Below, piece after piece: positions 1 through 9,922 of a DNA stretch of 64,000 bases (positions are counted from its first letter, which is position 1; each line of letters starts with the position of its first letter). Both the position numbers and the translations under genes were made by a program. Origin of the DNA: Seminavis robusta. Lineage: Eukaryota; Bacillariophyta; Bacillariophyceae; Naviculales; Naviculaceae. The notes beneath the pieces were generated by a model that worked only from the letters and a program-made list of their open reading frames with translations, was not told where the DNA came from and searched no databases. The stretch spans positions 1 to 64,000 of the forward strand of contig CAICTM010000443.1 of the NCBI GenBank assembly GCA_903772945.1, in the 5' to 3' direction.

Positions 1-449
1 ATCTACACTGAGTTGCCAGCCATGCTACATGCCTGCAATGCAGCAAATGCGCGTATCGGTTTTCTTAGAACTTTTCAAATATTCCAGAACAAGTTCACTG
101 AGGCCAGGAAGATCTAAAGAACAAACAGGCCTCTGCAGTGATCTAAGGATTCCAATCTGTTGGCATTGACATCTGATTGTGAATTGTGCGTTCTCTCTGC
201 TAATGAGCTACTGGTGTTTGTAATCTAAAATCTACACAGCTCGATGACACGTACTGAAAATCTAGTCTACAAATGGGATGAATGATTTGAAACTTTCCCA
301 GGCATCCCATGAAACAATCAGACTCCTGCAGCTAGAAGAAGGGTTGGCTACTTAACTCCATCATTGCCCTTAAGGATGATATCATTGAACTGTCAACCTC
401 AATAACCTTGCCAGCATCTCATCCATTCTTGCAGCTAGTGGTGACGCAT
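1..449 (-). pseudogene. BTB/POZ gene remnant, left-arm copy
   Basis: The reverse complement matches the first part of the BTB/BACK gene at 8070. The start equivalent (447-449) is followed after three codons by a TAG stop, and scattered short deletions destroy the frame along its whole visible length. Recognisable stretches correspond to the start of the BTB fold and to the helices after it. The rest lies beyond the window. It cannot encode a BTB protein. Confidence 0.8.
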
Positions 450-747
450 ATCAGAATCATCGAGCTATTCCGCGGGACGGATAGCGGTTTGATCTAGGAT
501 CTCTCGCGCTACTAGCTAGCTAGAGCATTTGAATTTGGGTAGCTCATAAAACAGTAGACTGTCAACAGGAATTTGAACGAATAGGACAAAAATAGTAGCT
601 TTGACCTTGATACCATGACAACAGGCATGTATAGTACATGTACCAGTACTCTTGAATGCATTGCAAGTTTTAGTGACGAAGAGATGACACAAAAGGGAAA
701 TGAAAGGTACATGTACTACTTTCCTCTACCAATTTTAACATTTGTTA

Positions 748-2334
748 ACCAGGATAACACTACAGTTGCCTTCAGCATCAAAACTTGCTGTCACAAAAGT
801 CTTCCTGCCCTGCCAAGTCGGTTCTGCCTGGGCTGCTTGCAGCAGTTCATCAAAACCAGGACTCCCAGGTGCAACTTCGAAATTACAGTGTCTGGATTTG
901 TCATAGATCGCGAGAGGAACTCTGTGTGAGATTGCTTGCACTTTGATATCAAACTTTTCGTTGACCCGGACATTGACGGGTTTTCGATAGCCAGAGCCCT
1001 CCCTATGGCTGGGAATGTTTCCTCTACCGCTGCGATCGAAGAAAAGTTATTTTGCTATTTGAAGTGCCTGTTGGCCTTCCAACAATGGCAAAGCTTTCTG
1101 GCTGCCATATCTTGCCAAACTTCTACTTCCTCCAATGCTTATTGGCACTTCTTGCTCAGTAATGACACACTTGCAGATTGCACAACATCAGATGCCGTGT
1201 CGGACTTCAAAACACCGCACTTACTGCAACTGAATTCAAAATTCTTGTCCCGCTTCCGCCCTTGTAAAGCGGCTTCGTTTTTGACCATCATGGCGACCCA
1301 TGCTGAAGCCCCCCAATGGTGTCTGTACGCACATGGACCTAGGACTCGTGCCATCGCAGTCTTCCACATCCAGATCAGCATGATTCTCTTCCAAGAGAAA
1401 CCTGGCACAGTCCTCACGGTTGCAAATAATAATCTCTTGAAGACAGACAATACCCATGCGATCTGGGATATCACAGAGTTTGGTGGGATTTTGCTGCTCC
1501 AATGCATCAACCAACTTTAGGTTTTCTGGTTTGACTGCCAACGTTTCTCGTGTTTCTGCGAGATACACAGCTCTCCTTCCCGTGTCTGACTGGTAACCTA
1601 GACACCAACCCTGATCGCCATTCCTGGCAGCAGAATTGAGACTGTGTAGCTCCACTTGTTTTCCAAAGAAGTGACCAGATTCATGAGCTTTGATGCATAG
1701 TCTCACCGCTTCCAGTGTCATGGGGGTAGCCATGGCTCCTGCTCCGTAGTGGCACACAGTTTTGCCACAAACATCTCTGGCATCTGGCCGTGCTCCATAT
1801 TCCAACAGCAGCTTAACGACACTCATTTGCTTTTCGCTTACTCCTCGCATTGCCATGTTCTTTCCAATCGACACCATCATCAACAGCGGAGTCAATCGCA
1901 GCGACGTCTCTCGCGATTCCATTAACCGAGTCAGGGAATCACTAACAGCAGTCCTTCAGGCGGCGTTGGCTGGTTCGTGTTCTTCGCTCTTTCCAAAGCC
2001 GCTCGGACTGCTTTCACATCGCCAGACAGGCATTGCTTGGCAAATTCGCAAAATGGCAACATCCCAATATCCGAATAATGATTAATATCCGCGCCGGTGG
2101 CGAACATGTCACGGTAGAACTGAGCATTCTCAGCCGTCACGCGAGATTGATCTCCATCTCCTTGAGGCTGCGAATCATTCAGATTCACATCTGTACCATG
2201 GTCTTGTAGTCCTTGCCGAAAATGGGCCTTGACTTGTGGGAGGGACATCTGCGAGAGCTTCGCTTGTTCCTCGAATCCCATTCGCATCCCATCTTGCACG
2301 ATTTCTTCAGTGGCCCTGTCGACCAACCCTGCAT
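748..2334 (-). pseudogene. MYND/ankyrin gene, decayed left-arm copy
   Basis: This is an inverted copy of the intact gene at 6124-7761. Lesions visible by direct comparison include a missing G in the codons just after the start ATG (near 2330), a one-base deletion near 1955 that ends the first open stretch, a one-base insertion near 1301, several one-to-few-base deletions across the MYND finger (about 1140-1200), and a diverged 3' end. Long stretches between lesions are still nearly identical to the right copy, so the decay looks recent compared with the BTB remnant next to it. A functional product is very unlikely. Confidence 0.85.
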
Positions 2335-2795
2335 GGTAATACGGTAATACTCTAGCTAGCGACAGCAACTGGAACTGGCCACTGCGTCTGCAGTTCTCGC
2401 GATCACCAGATCTTTTTGGGTGATATCTATCCGATAATAGATTCATACGCCCCCTGGTCGTCTCCGTTTCCATAAATCTTTTATTACAACACCTGAAACA
2501 GTATTCGCGCGCTCGCGCGCTATCCCTTTCTTGCTTCGCCCCGCAAACAGCTCCCCTCATTCATGCGACATGTGAAAAGCAGCGACTTTCTGTGCATGTA
2601 CATGCGTTGACTGTATCCCTCAATACAATACTAGTCAATACTAGACTTCTACAGAGGCCTCTAATATTGCACCGGTATAATTCAAACCTCTCCCCAACAG
2701 ACCTTACCTACAAGCAATCGTCTCCGGAGACGAAATACAGTACGTGAATTGTTCATGTATTACGTCTCCTTGAGACACGCCCTTTTAAAAACACC

Positions 2796-2885
2796 CCTCT
2801 CACTTATGGGTTGCCCAGTTACCAGCGAAGCGATGGTAAACCGTTGAGCAGGATCCCTTAATGAGTGTGGTTTAGAGCAATAAAC
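2796..2885. repeat. Nested hairpin, left arm
   Basis: A partially decayed counterpart of the hairpin at 5556-5660. An A-rich arm with CTCTCACTTA is followed by a GAAGCGATGG-type loop and a returning arm with TTAATGAGTGTGG. Base pairing is imperfect. Confidence 0.55.
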
Positions 2886-3089
2886 CGTGGAGCTTTGACA
2901 GTAATTAAGGCGGTTATTTAATTATTACAGGTGAAAAATTATTTATTAAGGTTAAAAAAAGATAAACGGCTAGTTTCGAAACAGAAAAAAAACTGAAATC
3001 ATCAAAATGAAGCAACACCACCACACACCCCACACTAGAAGCAAGCCAACCACACATACTGGCGGCACAATCAAGCAGTGAGCATTGAC

Positions 3090-3360
3090 CACAACATCAA
3101 GCCTCGCGGCGTTTGAGCACACCAGTAGAAGCACGGTTGACCACACGATAACCTCGCGCGTTGAGCACACACTACAACAACACACTCACAAAACAAGCCC
3201 TCGCGACGAAGCAACAAACGAAGCGAGCGACAACCACAGCAACAAGCCTCCGAGCGAGCGAACAACCACAACTACAAAGAGATGCACCTGAAGACGCAAT
3301 AGTCGCAGTAGTACAGATGACCACAACAACAACCCTCGGGGCCTGAGCGAACACAACCCT
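3090..3360. repeat. Degenerate tandem repeat, left arm
   Basis: Irregular copies of a unit rich in CCTCGCG, GAGCGAGCGA and CCACAAC follow each other with poor spacing. The block mirrors 5030-5340 in inverted orientation but is more diverged than the coding arms. Confidence 0.5.
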
Positions 3361-4163
3361 CAACAACACTCGACGACACACCACAACCAAAACAAAAAAG
3401 AATCGCGGCTTTGACCGTCCAGGAAAGAAGAGTTCGCAGACTGTAGTAACGTACGGATCGACCACAACAACAAGGCGACCACACAAAACAGAATGGAATT
3501 GAATGGTTCAACCCGATTGGTGATCAAGTTGTTGGTTTGTGTTGAAATGTAGGAGGAAAACCGTAAAATAATACTTCAAAACAAAAATGATTTTTACACC
3601 TTTCGTTTAACAGTCAAGTCCCGGAAAATTACTTAGAAAGCCCAGGTGTGTTGCTTTTAGATTCCCCTCGTTACTCACCGATTTCGTCGGTTGTTAGCCA
3701 CTTCAGTTGCAGAATCAACGTAATTGTATCTGTAATACGAACTGTATTTAGTGTTAACGTCTGTACAGGTTGTGCGCATCGTAACGCGACCGTACCGCTA
3801 CGTACGTACGGTACCAACCGAAACCGTTAACTACAGTAACTGTCATGGAAACGGAATGAGGAATACGTCAACTTCTTTACATTGAAGTTCAAAACCGATG
3901 AACAATGTTGGAACGTCAGAGTACGAATTTGTATAAGTTATTTGGAATTGGTTAATTGAATGCTGCTTCGGACTGTAACATTTCCATCGTAATTGTCGGC
4001 GGAAAAGTATCGAAGGGAATGTAGCGACTGAAAGTTTCCAGCATATGCACCATTTCGTCTGTCATCTGGTACTTTGTTAAATCTGAGCGACAGTGGTTTT
4101 CCAAGAAGAGGCCTTTCATTTCTCTTACTTTGAAAGTACCACGTAAACCCAATTATCTGCATA

Positions 4164-4188
4164 TTGCCGATCTCTCTCTTTTTTTCAC
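4164..4188. other. Centre spacer of the palindrome
   Basis: These 25 nt are the only unpaired bases between the arms. The spacer is pyrimidine-rich, with a TC run followed by a T run. The flanking 32-mers (4132-4163 and 4189-4220) are reverse complements except for one base. Confidence 0.85.
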
Positions 4189-4433
4189 TATGCAGATAAT
4201 TTGGTTTACGTGGTACTTTCAAGAGTAAGAGAAATGAAATGCCTCTTCTTGCGAAAACAACTGTCGCTCGATTTAACAAAGTACCAAATGCCAGACGAAA
4301 TGGTGCATAAGCTGGAAACTTTCAGTCGATACATTCCCTTCGATACTATTTCCGCCGACAATTACGATTAAATGTTACAGTCCGAAGCATCATTCAATTA
4401 ACCAATTCAAAATAACTTATACAAATTCGTACT

Positions 4434-4525
4434 ATGACGTGTTCCAACATTGTTAATCGGGTTTTGAACTTCAATTTACATGACGTGTTCCAACATTGTT
4501 CATCGGGTTTTGAACTTAAATGTAC
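4434..4525. repeat. 46-bp tandem duplication, right arm only
   Basis: Two copies with period 46 (4434-4479 and 4480-4525), each starting ATGACGTGTTCC and differing at a few positions. The left arm has a single counterpart near 3890-3925, so the duplication post-dates the arms. Confidence 0.8.
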
Positions 4526-5029
4526 AGAAGTTGACGTATACCTCGTTCCGTTTCCATGAAAGTTACTGGTACGTTAACGTTTTCGGTGACGGTACCGCCT
4601 ACTACGGTCGCGTTACGGTATTAAACTTAATACCATTTATCTTCTCTATATTTACTTTTATGACCTTATTCCGTTGATTATGCAACTGAAGTGCGGGTAC
4701 AGTATTTTACACAGTAAACGAGAGCGAATCGGTTTCGGAGTGCAACTGAGGGGGAATATAAAAGCAACACACCTGGGCTTGTCTAAGTATTTTCACCGGG
4801 ACTTGACTGTTAAGTAAACGAAAGGTGTAAAAAATCGATTTTATGTTTTTTTTTTCTTTATCTATTTTTTTCTAATACTATTATTATCTTTTTTTAACTT
4901 ATCACCAATCGGTTGAACCATCCAATCCTTCTTGTTTGTTTGCGTTGTTGGATGTCGATCGTCCCGTAATACCAGTCCTGCGAACTACTTCTGTACTTTT
5001 CCTGGACGTGTCACTCAAGCGCCGCGATT

Positions 5030-5340
5030 TCTTTTTTTGTGTGGGGTTGTCGCTGCGAGTTGTGAGTTGTCGCTCGAGTTGGTTGTGCACTGCATACTTG
5101 CTGCAACTATTGCGTCTTCAGTTGCATCACTATTGTAGTTGTGTGTGTCGCTCGCCGAGCTTTTGTTTGTCGCTCGCCGCGGGGGCTTGTCCCTGTTTGT
5201 TGGACTGTCGCTCGCCGCGAGGGCTTGTTCTTTCATGGTTGTGAGGTCGTTCAACGCGCAGGCTTATCTTGTTGTCACCGCTCTTCTACTGGAGTCGCTC
5301 AAACCCCAGGGCTTGATTTTGGTCAATGTCATGCTTAGTG
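5030..5340. repeat. Degenerate tandem repeat, right arm
   Basis: Several irregular copies of a unit with the core GTCGCTCGCCGCG-GGGCTTGT, the clearest between about 5150 and 5235, with weaker copies to 5340. It is the inverted partner of 3090-3360. Confidence 0.55.
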
Positions 5341-5555
5341 CCGCCAGTTGTTGTGGTTTTTGTGGTGGTTGGTGTGTGGTGGTGGCTCATTTTGATATTT
5401 CAGTTCTTTTTTCTGTTTCGAAACTAGCCGTTTATCCTTAGAGAACACCTGCTTAAATTGCTTTTTTCACCTTCATAAATAAAAATAAACACCTGTAATA
5501 ATATTAAATAACCGCCTTAATTACTGTCAGAACCGCCCCACGGTGTATTGCCTCT

Positions 5556-5660
5556 AAAACACACCACTCACTTAAGGGACCTGCTCCCAACGGTTTAACC
5601 ATCGCTTCGCTCCAGTTAAACCTGGGGCCAACGGTCCCAATAAGTGAGAGGGTGTGTTTT
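5556..5660. repeat. Nested multi-stem hairpin, right arm
   Basis: Three concentric inverted repeats. The outer stem is an AAAACACACC arm at 5556 with its partner ending GGTGTGTTTT at 5660. The middle stem is a GGGACC-type arm pairing with GGTCCC. The inner stem is GGTTTAAC pairing with GTTAAACC, around a loop of about 15 nt. It could be a MITE-like or foldback relic, or a structured transcript. I see no transposase or promoter for it. Confidence 0.65.
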
Positions 5661-6123
5661 ATAAAGGAGCGTAGTCTCAAGGAGACGTAATACATGAACA
5701 CATTCACCGTACTGTATTTCGTCTCCCGGAGAAGATTTGCTTTTAGGGGTAATGGTACAGATGGGGGCAGAGGTTTGAACTATACCGGTCAATACTTAGA
5801 GCCTCGTAGAACAGAGTCTACGTATTTGACTAGTTTTGTATTGACGGGATACAGGCAACGCATGTACATGCAAATGAAAGTCGCCTCGCTTTTCACACAA
5901 GTTTCGCCTGATTATAGGACGGTTTCGGGGATGCAAGAAGGGATGAAGGCCGAGCGCTGCGAATACGTTCAGTTGTAATAAAATTTGGAAATCGGAGACG
6001 ACCGGGCTATAACTATCTATTATCGGATAGATATCACCCAAAAAGATCTGGTGATCGCGAGAACTGCAGACGCAGTGGCCAGTTCCCAGTTGCTGTCGCT
6101 AGCTAGAGTATTACCGTAATACC

Positions 6124-7761
6124 ATGCAGGGGTTGGTCGACAGGGCCACTGAAGAAATCGTGCAAGATGGGATGCGAATGGGATTCGAGGAACAAGCGAA
6201 GCTCTCGCAGATGTCCCTCCCACAAGTCAAGGCCCATTTTCGGCAAGGACTACAAGACCATGGTACAGATGTGAATCTGAATGATTCGCAGCCTCAAGGA
6301 GATGGAGATCAATCTCGCGTGACGGCTGAGAATGCTCAGTTCTACCGTGACATGTTCGCCACCGGCGCGGATATTAATCATTATTCGGATATTGGGATGT
6401 TGCCATTTAGCGAATTTGCCAAGCAATGCCTGTCTGGCGATGTGAAAGCAGTCCGAGCGGCTTTGGAAAGAGCCAAGAACACGAACCAGCCAACGCCGCC
6501 TGCAGGATCTGCTGTTAGTGATTCCCTGACTCGGTTAATGGAATCGCGAGAGACGTCGCTGCGATTGACTCCGCTGTTGATGATGGTGTCGATTGGAAAG
6601 AACATGGCAATGCGAGGAGTAAGCGAAAAGCAAATGAGTGTCGTTAAGCTGCTGTTGGAATATGGAGCACGGCCAGATGCCAGAGATGTTTGTGGCAAAA
6701 CTGTGTGCCACTACGGAGCAGGAGCCATGGCTACCCCCATGACACTGGAAGCGGTGAGACTATGCATCAAAGCTCATGAATCTGGTCACTTCTTTGGAAA
6801 ACAAGTGGAGCTACACAGTCTCAATTCTGCTGCCAGGAATGGCGATCAGGGTTGGTGTCTAGGTTACCAGTCAGACACGGGAAGGAGAGCTGTGTATCTC
6901 GCAGAAACACGAGAAACGTTGGCAGTCAAACCAGAAAACCTAAAGTTGGTTGATGCATTGGAGCAGCAAAATCCCACCAAACTCTGTGATATCCCAGATC
7001 GCATGGGTATTGTCTGTCTTCAAGAGATTATTATTTGCAACCGTGAGGACTGTGCCAGGTTTCTCTTGGAAGAGAATCATGCTGATCTGGATGTGGAAGA
7101 CTGCGATGGCACGAGTCCTAGGTCCATGTGCGTACAGACACCATTGGGGGGCTTCAGCAGGGTCGCCATGATGGTCAAAAACGAAGCCGCTTTACAAGGG
7201 CGGAAGCGGGACAAGAATTTTGAATTCAGTTGCAGTAAGTGCGGTGTTTTGAAGTCCGACACGGCCCATCTGATGGCTTGTGCAATCTGCAAGTGTGTCC
7301 ATTACTGCAGCAAGAAGTGCCAAGTAAAGCATTGGAAGGAAGGGCATAAGATAGTTTGCAAAGATATGGCAGCCAAGAAAGCTTTGGCCATTGTGTTGGA
7401 GAGGCCAACAGGCACTCAATACACGTCAACAATAAACTTTTCTTCGATCCGCAGCGGTAGAGGAAACATTCCCAGCCATAGGGAGGGCTCTGGCTATCGA
7501 AAACCCGTCAATGTCCGGGTCAACGAAAAGTTTGATATCAAAGTGCAAGCAATCTCACACAGAGTTCCTCTCGCGATCTATGACAAATCCAGACACTGTA
7601 ATTTCGAAGTTGCACCTGGGAGTCCTGGTTTTGATGAACTGCTGCAAGCAGCCCAGGCAGAACCGACTTGGCAGGGCAGGAAGACTTTTGTGACAGCAAG
7701 TTTTGATGCTGAAGGCAACTGTATCGTGTATCCTGGGTTAACCAGTGTTAAAAAATGGTAG
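6124..7761 (+). CDS. Ankyrin-repeat protein with C-terminal MYND zinc finger
   Basis: The frame is 545 residues with an ATG in context ACCATGC. It has ankyrin-like helices at about residues 171-203 (VVKLLLEYGARPDARD) and 303-325 (CARFLLEENHADLDVED). A complete MYND finger follows, with zinc ligands C370, C373, C386, C389, C395, C399, H408 and C412. About 130 residues without a recognised fold follow it. MYND fingers bind proline-rich peptides, and ankyrin repeats mediate protein contacts, so a scaffold or regulatory role is inferred. No SET domain is present, so this is not a SMYD methyltransferase. This copy has no lesions, in contrast to its inverted partner at 748-2334. The next gene downstream on the same strand is the BTB gene at 8070. 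Confidence 0.85.
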   Translation: MQGLVDRATEEIVQDGMRMGFEEQAKLSQMSLPQVKAHFRQGLQDHGTDVNLNDSQPQGDGDQSRVTAENAQFYRDMFATGADINHYSDIGMLPFSEFAKQCLSGDVKAVRAALERAKNTNQPTPPAGSAVSDSLTRLMESRETSLRLTPLLMMVSIGKNMAMRGVSEKQMSVVKLLLEYGARPDARDVCGKTVCHYGAGAMATPMTLEAVRLCIKAHESGHFFGKQVELHSLNSAARNGDQGWCLGYQSDTGRRAVYLAETRETLAVKPENLKLVDALEQQNPTKLCDIPDRMGIVCLQEIIICNREDCARFLLEENHADLDVEDCDGTSPRSMCVQTPLGGFSRVAMMVKNEAALQGRKRDKNFEFSCSKCGVLKSDTAHLMACAICKCVHYCSKKCQVKHWKEGHKIVCKDMAAKKALAIVLERPTGTQYTSTINFSSIRSGRGNIPSHREGSGYRKPVNVRVNEKFDIKVQAISHRVPLAIYDKSRHCNFEVAPGSPGFDELLQAAQAEPTWQGRKTFVTASFDAEGNCIVYPGLTSVKKW

Positions 7762-8069
7762 AGGGAAAAGTAGTACATGTACCTTTCATTTTCCCTTCTT
7801 TTGTAGTCATCTCTTTCGTCACTAAAACTTGCAATGCATTCAAGAGTACTGGTACCGGTACATGTACTATAAATTGTCCATGTTGTCATGGTCCGAGCAA
7901 GAGCTCAAAGACGTTTTTACTATTCGTTCAAATTCCTGTTGACAGCTCTACTGTTTTATGAGCCTCACCCACAACTTCAAATGCTCTAGCTAGCTAGCTG
8001 TAGCGCGAGAGATCCTACGATCAAACCGCTATCCTCGTCCCGTCGGAAATAGCTCGATGATTCTGCATT
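7762..8069. other. Spacer between the MYND/ankyrin and BTB genes
   Basis: No gene seen. It contains a GGTACCGGTACATGTAC palindromic stretch near 7852-7868 and a TAGCTAGCTAGCTG run near 7985. Both features are also found, diverged, in the left arm (about 500-650), so the spacer is part of the duplication. Confidence 0.6.
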
Positions 8070-9005
8070 ATGCAGTCACCAACTAGCTGCAAGAATCGCG
8101 ATGAGATGCTGGCAAGGTTTTTGACGGTTGACAGTCTCAATGATATCATCCTTAAGGGCAATGATGGAGTTGAAGTACCAGCCAACCGCTTCTTGCTTGC
8201 GGCACGGTCTGATGTCTTCATGGGCATGCTGCTGGGAAAGTTTCAAGAATCATCATCCCCATTTGTAGAGCTAGGATTTTCAGGAAGTGTCCTCAAGGCA
8301 GTGGTAGAGTTTGTGATTACAGACACAGCAGAAGTGCTCAGTTGCGAGCAGAGAAAAGCACCAGATTCACAACATGCAGATGTCAATGCCCAACAGATTG
8401 AATCCTTAGTATCACTGGCAGAGGCTGCTTTGTTCTTTGATCTTCCTGGCCTCAGTGAACTTGTTCTGGAATCATTTGAAAAGGTTCTTAAGGAAAACCG
8501 ATACGCGTCATTTGCTGCATTGCAGGCATGTAGCATGGCTGGCAACTCAGTGCCTGAGATGCTCATTGAAAGGGCAAAAGCTTGGGTACGAATTGCCCCA
8601 ACTAAATCACTGTCTGTCAACCATGTGGCTAGTTTGAATGCAAATGTCATTGCAGAAATACTCAAGGACTCAGAAATGGAAATGTCAGAATTTGAGCTCT
8701 TCCAAATTCTGTCCCTCTGGGTAGACGCGGACCCTTGTCAAAGAAGGGAACAAACACTTTCTCTCTCTAAGCATATCTCTTTTGAAAAGATTGAACTTGA
8801 TAATCTGACAGCAACTGTGGCTTCATCGGGTTTGGCTACTTTGGAGCAACTATGTGAAGCTTACAAAATTCAGGGAAGCAGTTACCGTCAGCAAGCTTCC
8901 AAACTCATCGAAGAACGCGTGCACGTTGGGTTTCCCATAGACCTGTTGCGTGTGCAGAGGTTCCAGTTGCAATCAAGGTGCAAGGGGCAGGAACAGAATC
9001 TGTGA
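8070..9005 (+). CDS. BTB/BACK protein, C-terminally truncated by frameshift
   Basis: A 311-residue frame starting with ATG. A BTB/POZ fold at about residues 22-90 (DIILKGNDGVEVPANRF, LAARSDVFMGMLLGKF) is followed by a BACK-like helical region to about residue 270. Proteins with this layout often act as Cullin-3 substrate adaptors, and that role is inferred. Compared with the intact paralogue at 25965-27179, two G bases are missing near 8960 (AGAGG-TTCCA against AGAGGGGTTCCA). After that point the frame runs into a stop at 9003-9005, while the paralogous C-terminal domain continues in another frame to 9310. No GT-AG pair that would obviously splice out the difference was seen. It could be a working short protein or an early pseudogene. 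The inverted copy at 1-449 is fully broken. Confidence 0.7.
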   Translation: MQSPTSCKNRDEMLARFLTVDSLNDIILKGNDGVEVPANRFLLAARSDVFMGMLLGKFQESSSPFVELGFSGSVLKAVVEFVITDTAEVLSCEQRKAPDSQHADVNAQQIESLVSLAEAALFFDLPGLSELVLESFEKVLKENRYASFAALQACSMAGNSVPEMLIERAKAWVRIAPTKSLSVNHVASLNANVIAEILKDSEMEMSEFELFQILSLWVDADPCQRREQTLSLSKHISFEKIELDNLTATVASSGLATLEQLCEAYKIQGSSYRQQASKLIEERVHVGFPIDLLRVQRFQLQSRCKGQEQNL

Positions 9006-9310
9006 ATGGTGTGTACACACATGATGGAACGCATGACAACAAACCTAAATATACCATGCATGGGTCCTACAATGGCAGCCTCTGTGTCTTTTGGCTGTAT
9101 CCTCATTTCACAGGAAAATGGTTCATCGATATTCACACTGCAGCGAACCCGCATTTGGAGGTACTTGTTGAGTTCTATGAGGCGCACTATGATGTGATAT
9201 CCCGGGATCTCCCACCAATAATGGGTTGGGACCTTCAGAGAGGTCGTGCTGCAGCTGGGGCTGCTCCTGCTCCGACTCTGCTGTTCAAGTTTCAGCAGTC
9301 ATTGTCATAA
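8962..9310 (+). pseudogene. Detached C-terminal domain of the BTB gene
   Basis: This frame encodes the equivalent of the last 110 or so residues of the paralogue at 25965: GAGTESVNGVYTHDGT, then a W-rich part with IDIHTAANPHL, then GWDLQ and a lysine/phenylalanine end. It has no start of its own and is out of frame with the upstream BTB/BACK part. Its conservation up to a proper stop at 9308-9310 suggests the frameshift is recent. Confidence 0.65.
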
Positions 9311-9922
9311 ACAACTCGCAAGAACTACATTGGGCAGTGGGACAGCTTTGCTGTACGATGTACCTGGTACCGGTGGCCCTTTTCTGCGCCGTACCTAATA
9401 GAAGATGTCTCTAACCTCTGGCGAAAGTGTGAGTGAGTGATCCACTACCAGGTACCTAGCAACACGCAACCCCACCGATCCGTTCAAGCAACAGTGATGG
9501 CAAAAGAAAGACACTAGCTAGTTGCATCAAGCTGATTGAAAATAGCACTACAATTAGATGTATAAACTTATGTAACATAGATTGATTGCGATCCAGATCA
9601 TGCCGTGGCAACACGATGCAGCAACTCATTCCCCATATGGTACAGAGCGAGCATCAGGAAACCCCAATCTAACCAGAAAACTTGATATTAAAAAAGTGCG
9701 ACCCCCAGACGCGCAAGACACCAACCAAAAGTAGGCAATGAAGATCCCAGCGCAATCCGTGTCACCAGCTGCGTTTCCACTATTCTTTCTACGTTCCATG
9801 CACTAGAATATCTTCTTCTCCTCCTCCCAAGCAAGAGCAATAACATAATTGTAGCCAATGACAGCAGCTAAATCACAGCCATAATATTATGTTGATTGTC
9901 TTGCGGTTGTGCTGCGCACAGG
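9311..9922. other. Intergenic, nothing recognised
   Basis: About 600 nt between a plus-strand and a minus-strand gene end (convergent). It contains a GGTACCGGTGG stretch near 9366 and no gene, RNA or repeat that I can support. Confidence 0.6.

Larger units (their letters stand above)
1..4163. repeat. Left arm of a giant imperfect palindrome
   Basis: The reverse complement of this segment aligns in order with 4189-8557. From the outside inward the shared content is a BTB gene remnant, a spacer with a CTAGCTAG motif, a MYND/ankyrin gene copy, a non-coding core, and a nearly perfect 32-bp inner end (one mismatch). The sum of matched coordinates drifts from 8352 at the centre to about 8558 at the outside, so the left arm is shorter by many small deletions. 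Position 1 still lies inside the homology, so the arm may continue beyond the window. Homology was judged by eye and no percent identity was computed. Confidence 0.9.
2335..6123. other. Non-coding core of the palindrome
   Basis: I find no credible gene here. Both halves carry inverted copies of the same non-coding sequence, including AT-rich tracts near 2880-2990 and 4840-4900, nested hairpins (listed separately) and degenerate tandem repeats around 3090-3360 and 5030-5340. Open frames here are not shared in phase between the two arms. The core may be a foldback-type mobile element or simply the diverged inner part of an inverted duplication. Confidence 0.6.
4189..8557. repeat. Right arm of the giant palindrome
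   Basis: Inverted partner of 1-4163. This arm holds the better-preserved genes: an open MYND/ankyrin gene and the N-terminal part of a BTB gene. It also has a 46-bp tandem duplication that is present only once in the left arm. The visible outer limit is where position 1 of the window pairs, about 8557, so the true end is unknown. Confidence 0.9.

Noticed and set aside
615-2085. Plus-strand open frames of 100-190 residues over the left arm
   Set aside because: They lie antisense to the decayed MYND/ankyrin copy and stay open only because of its codon use.
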